This document shows, one piece after another, positions 22,789 through 25,786 of a DNA stretch of 25,786 bases. The notes under the pieces are model-generated. The model saw nothing but the letters and a program-made list of their open reading frames with translations. It did no database searches and was not told where the DNA came from. Both the position numbers and the translations under genes were made by a program. Numbering within the stretch: position 1 is the stretch's first letter; every line of letters begins with the position of its first letter. The stretch lies in IMG/VR virus record IMGVR_UViG_3300000115_005261, positions 1-25,786 of that record; one strand, given 5' to 3'. This DNA is from a virus.

Positions 22789-22965
22789 ATGGCTAAGAAA
22801 ACTCGAAATATAAAAAGAGGTAGACATGACCGTATTGTAAAGGATTATGATGTGCAGAAAGAAAAACACCTAGAAAAGTTAGCTACTAGAATGTTAAAAA
22901 ATGAGGAGAAAAACCAAAAGTTAAAGGGGAAAAGCATTAATCCTAATTTTTTAGATCTCTTCTAA
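22789..22965 (+). CDS. Small basic 58-residue protein
   Basis: The frame from ATG 22789, 3 bases after the previous stop, to TAA 22963-22965 encodes a very basic and helical protein. It begins MAKKTRNIKRGRHDRIVKDY, has the coiled-coil-like QKEKHLEKLATRMLKNEEKN and ends SINPNFLDLF. Tight spacing and the absence of any other gene here support it. A DNA- or RNA-binding role is suggested by charge only. The stop lies just before promoter P6. Confidence 0.6.
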   Translation: MAKKTRNIKRGRHDRIVKDYDVQKEKHLEKLATRMLKNEEKNQKLKGKSINPNFLDLF

Positions 22966-22972
22966 CATCATA

Positions 22973-23002
22973 TTTGTTCCCCCAACCCCTCTTTCGTATA
23001 TT
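22973..23002 (+). promoter_or_regulatory. Promoter P6 upstream of the transglycosylase-like gene
   Basis: TTTG (22973-22976), 20 bases, TATATT (22997-23002) inside TTCGTATATT (22993-23002). The next ATG is 23 bases downstream. The spacer is unusually C-rich (22979-22989). Confidence 0.75.
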
Positions 23003-23025
23003 ACATAACATAAAATGTAAAACAT

Positions 23026-23508
23026 ATGAAAAAGGTTATCATGTTAATCTTCCCCCTAGTCCTTAGTAGTGGGAGTATTTCTAATTTAGATAAAAATCCA
23101 AAACATAATATTGTAAACCCCACTATATTACAACCGGCAGGAATATTACCAACACCCCCCATTGAAAAATTAATCAATGCTCTAATATACGTTGAATCAC
23201 GCGGTAAATCCAACGCCGTTGGTGATACACATTTGGGAGAACCATCAATTGGGGTATTACAGATAAGGCCAATCATGGTTCGAGAAGTTAATCGCATATT
23301 GAAAATATCCCATATACCAAAACGGTTTAAATTGAAAGATCGATTTAATAGAGAAAAATCAATTGCAATGTTTATGGTTTGGAAAAACTACCACCACCCC
23401 AAGGGGGGTTTTGAAACTATTGCAAGGAATTGGAATGGTGGTCCTAAAGGATATAGATATAATAGAACTATAAAATATTGGGTAAAGGTACAAAAACAAT
23501 TGCAATAG
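23026..23508 (+). CDS. Secreted lytic transglycosylase-like (SLT) protein
   Basis: The 160-residue protein has a short N-terminal hydrophobic signal (MKKVIMLIFPLVLSSGS) without a clear lipobox. The SLT domain follows: INALIYVESRGKSNAVGD (about 50-67, with E57 in the catalytic Glu-Ser position), PSIGVLQIRP (about 73-82), WKNYHHPKGGFETIARNWNGG (about 119-139) and KYWVKVQ at the end. Lytic transglycosylases cut the MurNAc-GlcNAc bond with formation of an anhydro sugar. An export signal suggests action in the periplasm, for lysis or host-wall remodelling. It has its own promoter (P6) and no holin or spanin is visible next to it. Structural tail lysozymes usually lack such a signal, so a lysis or early host-modifying role is more likely. 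Confidence 0.8.
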   Translation: MKKVIMLIFPLVLSSGSISNLDKNPKHNIVNPTILQPAGILPTPPIEKLINALIYVESRGKSNAVGDTHLGEPSIGVLQIRPIMVREVNRILKISHIPKRFKLKDRFNREKSIAMFMVWKNYHHPKGGFETIARNWNGGPKGYRYNRTIKYWVKVQKQLQ

Positions 23509-23509
23509 T

Positions 23510-23539
23510 TGTGATTACCCGGATAAGGGTTCGTATATT
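23510..23539 (+). promoter_or_regulatory. Promoter P7 upstream of the SWIM-protein gene
   Basis: TGTG (23510-23513), 20 bases, TATATT (23534-23539) inside TTCGTATATT (23530-23539). The -33 element overlaps the region just behind the transglycosylase stop. The ATG lies 49 bases downstream, longer than at P1-P6. This promoter is part of the repeat at 23510-23591. Confidence 0.72.
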
Positions 23540-23591
23540 TACATATAAGTGAGACACGAAGTTTCATTATTAATTAAAAATAAAGGTTATG
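23510..23591 (+). repeat. Promoter-leader repeat, copy 1
   Basis: This 82-base segment and copy 2 (24358-24439) align without gaps: by my hand count about 71 of 82 bases agree, and 56 of 62 from the TTCGTATATT to the ATG. Shared parts include TTACCCGG, TTTACATATAAGTG, CACGAAGT and TAATTAAAAATAAAGGTTATG. Both copies carry promoter, leader and start site together. Confidence 0.88.
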
Positions 23592-24032
23592 CCTATAGTA
23601 GAATTTTCAAATTTGAATAGATATGGTAATGTTAGGACCCGTAGGTTCTGGAGAGACAAATCTAATTTAAATATTAACCCTAACGGTTTGGGACCCTCTA
23701 TATCTTATAATTTATTTAAATATGAGTATAGACACCCAATCACACCCCCGGGTTTAGTACGTTTAGGAAATAAAAAATTTATTACACCTACATGGCAAGA
23801 AGTATTACCTGAAACCAGATTAGAAGATATAAAATGGATTAAACCTAAGACTAAAAAAACAAAGAAAGAAGAAACAATAACTGAAACTCATACTAGTAGT
23901 AGCAATCCAAATAAAACATACAAAACAATGTATTATCCAGAATCAGGCAATTTCAGATGCTCTTGTCCTGGAAGTTGGAGAGCAGCAGATAGACGTTGCA
24001 AACACATAAAATCATTAGAAAAGAAGGTATGA
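23589..24032 (+). CDS. SWIM zinc-finger protein
   Basis: The C-terminus of this 147-residue protein has FRCSCPGSW (C124, C126) and DRRCKHIKSL (C137, H139), giving the CxC-x10-CxH pattern of a SWIM zinc finger, preceded by a strand-like TYKTMYYPESGN. The first 85 residues have no clear match, contain WRDKSN and ITPTWQEVLPETRL, and a Lys/Thr-rich linker (KPKTKKTKKEETITE) connects the halves. SWIM fingers bind DNA or protein partners in recombination-linked and chromatin-linked proteins. The gene starts the unit behind promoter P7 with a 49-base leader that is shared with P8. Confidence 0.72.
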   Translation: MPIVEFSNLNRYGNVRTRRFWRDKSNLNINPNGLGPSISYNLFKYEYRHPITPPGLVRLGNKKFITPTWQEVLPETRLEDIKWIKPKTKKTKKEETITETHTSSSNPNKTYKTMYYPESGNFRCSCPGSWRAADRRCKHIKSLEKKV

Positions 24033-24071
24033 AAGAACAAATTTAATAACTTAATTAAAAGACAAGAAATT

Positions 24072-24308
24072 ATGAGTGCAGAAAAAAGTAACAAAGAAAG
24101 CAATAGCAATGAACTTTATACAGTGTTAGGCACTGGCTCTAAAATACTAATGCCTTTGCAAATGAAATGGCAACCGAAAGAAGATATAACAACTTATGAA
24201 CTTGCATTATGTATGCAGTACCTAGTTAGACATAGTGCAATAATGCCTTATGAGGTTGACACTAATGATAATCACCTAAGACACTTTAAAATAACTGACC
24301 ATAATTGA
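24072..24308 (+). CDS. Small protein of unknown function
   Basis: This 78-residue protein follows the SWIM gene by 39 bases and has the common A-rich start context. It begins with a polar stretch (SAEKSNKESNSNE), then LYTVLGTGSKILMPLQMKW and a helical TYELALCMQYLVRH, and ends in ITDHN. No known motif was seen. It is the last gene before the second promoter-leader copy. Confidence 0.55.
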   Translation: MSAEKSNKESNSNELYTVLGTGSKILMPLQMKWQPKEDITTYELALCMQYLVRHSAIMPYEVDTNDNHLRHFKITDHN

Positions 24309-24357
24309 GCTTGTGCTTAACACCGTATAACAACCACCCAACATTTCCTGTTAAGTA

Positions 24358-24387
24358 TGTGGTTACCCGGGGGAGAGTTTGTATATT
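24358..24387 (+). promoter_or_regulatory. Promoter P8 upstream of the small-gene cluster
   Basis: TGTG (24358-24361), 20 bases, TATATT (24382-24387) inside TTTGTATATT (24378-24387), one base different from the other seven copies. The ATG lies 49 bases downstream, exactly as at P7. The 24309-24357 region upstream holds inverted repeats discussed among the findings but no gene. Confidence 0.68.
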
Positions 24388-24439
24388 TACATATAAGTGG
24401 GGCACGAAGTCGCATTAATAATTAAAAATAAAGGTTATG
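24358..24439 (+). repeat. Promoter-leader repeat, copy 2
   Basis: This is the second copy of the 82-base element at 23510-23591. Differences cluster in the promoter spacer and in a few leader positions; the last 20 bases before and at the start codon are identical apart from one base. It drives a different set of downstream genes. Confidence 0.88.
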
Positions 24440-24655
24440 GCAGTTAATTATCAAAAAAAGCAAGCATTAGAGATATGCACAAGAGCGGCTAAGGTTTTAG
24501 GGTATGATCAGTATGAGATTAACCAGCAAATAAAAGATGTAGCATTACTAGTAGTAGAGGAGAAAAGGGCATCTTTATTTTTATTAGATGATGCTTATTC
24601 AAATAGGGTATATAGAAATTTAAATAAAGTAAAAAAAGAAATAGAAAAATTATAA
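24437..24655 (+). CDS. Small protein of unknown function
   Basis: A 72-residue basic, helical protein (QALEICTRAAKVLGYDQYE, then LLVVEEKRASLFLLDDAYS, ending in KKEIEKL). No motif is recognised. It is the first gene behind promoter P8 and uses the aaaGGTTATG start context, identical to that of the SWIM gene and of the following gene. Confidence 0.6.
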   Translation: MAVNYQKKQALEICTRAAKVLGYDQYEINQQIKDVALLVVEEKRASLFLLDDAYSNRVYRNLNKVKKEIEKL

Positions 24656-24676
24656 AATAACATTAAAACAAAGGTT

Positions 24677-24913
24677 ATGACAAATTTAAAAAATGAGGTT
24701 AAAAACAATTTTAGAGTTATTAAAAATAATTGGTTTGAACTAGAAGCTAAAAATTTATTCGGACAGCAAGATGTTAGTTATACGATTGTAAAGGATATAA
24801 TTGATTGTAATAGGTCGGAACAATTATGGGATTTATTAAAGTTCTTTACAGATGGATTGGATATTGATTTGGAGGAATTCATTATAAATTTAAAAAACCA
24901 AAGTTATGAATAA
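24677..24913 (+). CDS. Small protein of unknown function
   Basis: This 78-residue acidic protein starts in the context aaaGGTTATG and includes NNFRVIKNNWFELEAKNLFG, then a DIIDCNRSEQLWDLLKFF block and DIDLEEFIINLK. It has a helical look with three acidic clusters. The final codons overlap the next gene by 8 bases. No function is assigned. Confidence 0.55.
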   Translation: MTNLKNEVKNNFRVIKNNWFELEAKNLFGQQDVSYTIVKDIIDCNRSEQLWDLLKFFTDGLDIDLEEFIINLKNQSYE

Positions 24914-25205
24914 ATTAGAGCAAAAACAACTATTATTCCTTAAAAAGAATTACTTTACATCTGTACAAAAAACACTATGTAAGAAATTTGAACAATATGG
25001 AGGTGAATTTACTTTTAAAGTAGAAAACGAACCATTTAAAATTATATTCAAACAGTCTAAAGCCTACACTAATTTTTTATTTGAATCTATAAAAAATAAT
25101 ACAGGTGTAATGCATAAGGGAAATAATGTGCGTGTACAAGATAAGTATGGTAAAGTTAATTATGCGGAATCAAATTTACATAACAAAATAGATAAAAACC
25201 TATAA
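24906..25205 (+). CDS. Basic small protein of unknown function
   Basis: This 99-residue lysine- and phenylalanine-rich protein begins NKLEQKQLLFLKKNYFTS, has FEQYGGEFTFKVENEPFKII in the middle and ends basic (NLHNKIDKNL). The alternation of basic and aromatic residues would fit nucleic-acid contact, but no known fold is recognised. The start overlaps the previous gene by 8 bases, and the next gene begins 1 base after its stop. Confidence 0.55.
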   Translation: MNKLEQKQLLFLKKNYFTSVQKTLCKKFEQYGGEFTFKVENEPFKIIFKQSKAYTNFLFESIKNNTGVMHKGNNVRVQDKYGKVNYAESNLHNKIDKNL

Positions 25206-25206
25206 T

Positions 25207-25620
25207 ATGAGTAGAGGAAGACCAAAAGAGCAAGAAGCAATACCATGGCAAGAGTACACACAAGAAATGTTAGAAGTACCTTCTAAACCCGAATTAGGTA
25301 GTAGATCAGTTTGGCATTATGATAGAAGTAAATATGCAAATGGACCCTATAAAACAGAACACTGGGGTGTTAAAGGAGAAAAACAACAGAAAACTAAACC
25401 TGATAAAGGTAAAGCATACGGTCAACAACCGGTAGTAATGGTTTTTAAAACTTCAAATAGGTCAAATGCCAAAACAAAAATGAAAGTTTGGAATAATGAA
25501 AATATAGACTATATACTCTCAACACCCAAACTTCCAGGAATACCTACAAAATCAGAAATACTAGAATTAGGAGTTGGTAAAAGCCTCATTGAAAAGTGGC
25601 GATCTAAATATAGTTTATAA
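25207..25620 (+). CDS. Basic protein of unknown function with AT-hook-like start
   Basis: This 137-residue basic protein starts MSRGRPKEQEAIPWQEY; RGRP is the core of an AT-hook, though one hook alone is weak evidence. Later parts include SVWHYDRSKYANGPYKTEHW (about 34-53) and a C-terminal helical region LELGVGKSLIEKWRSKYSL, with a Lys-rich centre (KQQKTKPDKGKA). A DNA-binding role is a reasonable guess. It lies in the P8 unit. Confidence 0.58.
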   Translation: MSRGRPKEQEAIPWQEYTQEMLEVPSKPELGSRSVWHYDRSKYANGPYKTEHWGVKGEKQQKTKPDKGKAYGQQPVVMVFKTSNRSNAKTKMKVWNNENIDYILSTPKLPGIPTKSEILELGVGKSLIEKWRSKYSL

Positions 25621-25650
25621 TATTTATAATAAATTTAAAAAAATAATAAA

Positions 25651-25786
25651 ATGGCAAAATACAAAATAAAAGATTTATTTGAAGGAAAATATCAAATAGG
25701 TTCAGGTTTTACAACAGATTTCGATTATGAAGGAATGCTAAATGCAGGTCTTAATGTCGCAGTTGATACTGATCTTGAAACTTTAA
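25651..25786 (+). CDS. Start of a further gene, cut by the window end
   Basis: From ATG 25651 the frame stays open to the window end: 45 residues beginning MAKYKIKDLFEGKYQIGSGF. Lysine- and aromatic-rich at the start, then acidic. The A-rich sequence AAAATAATAAA before the ATG fits the usual start context. The family cannot be told from this part. Confidence 0.55.
   Translation, partial: MAKYKIKDLFEGKYQIGSGFTTDFDYEGMLNAGLNVAVDTDLETL

Overview
The window looks like part of the genome of a T4-like myovirus that infects a member of the Bacteroidota, probably a marine or aquatic flavobacterium. All supported genes lie on the + strand, are packed end to end with many ATGA, TAATG or short overlaps, and are AT-rich. 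T4-type replication genes (split gene 43 polymerase, gp45 clamp, gp44/gp62 clamp loader) give the phage affiliation. The host guess rests on the promoters (TTTG, 20 bases, TATATT, close to the Bacteroidota sigma-A pattern), on A-rich start sites such as aaaGGTTATG without clear Shine-Dalgarno sequences, and on a Bacteroidota-style lipobox. No stretch longer than about 130 bases lacks a gene. I saw no tRNA, CRISPR array, integrase or transposase.

Layout. 1-3548: nucleotide and small-molecule metabolism. This holds the tail of a probable queE, an acyl-CoA thioesterase, a purine-type phosphoribosyltransferase, folE, a membrane protein, a lipoprotein and a MazG-like pyrophosphatase, and ends at a hairpin terminator near 3577-3604. 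3634-11511: replisome and chaperonin block. The B-family DNA polymerase is split into two overlapping cistrons. It is followed by the sliding clamp, a 104-residue protein coupled to GroES, GroEL, a small unknown, the clamp loader large subunit, a small protein, the clamp loader small subunit and another small protein. 11563-13158: an NMAD1/DUF1599-like protein, a Cas4/AddB-like PD-(D/E)XK nuclease with a probable iron-sulfur cluster, and a ribbon-helix-helix protein. 13166-20900: a glycan cassette with two GT-B transferases, a zinc-ribbon protein, several GT-A transferases, a GalE-like epimerase and a PAPS-type sulfotransferase. 20933-25786: small accessory proteins, among them an HTH-HNH protein, a secreted transglycosylase-like protein, a SWIM zinc-finger protein and several unknowns, two groups of which follow near-identical promoter-leader copies.

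How it fits together. Eight copies of one bipartite promoter divide the window into transcription units. FolE and QueE are two steps of the pathway to preQ0, so the phage may make deazaguanine for DNA modification, or may only supplement host queuosine synthesis. The chaperonin genes sit inside the replisome block, so GroES/GroEL are probably made together with the polymerase accessory proteins. The glycan cassette probably builds a sulfated sugar structure on the virion or host surface; sugar modification of DNA is a less supported alternative. All functional assignments come from reading motifs by eye, without database searches.
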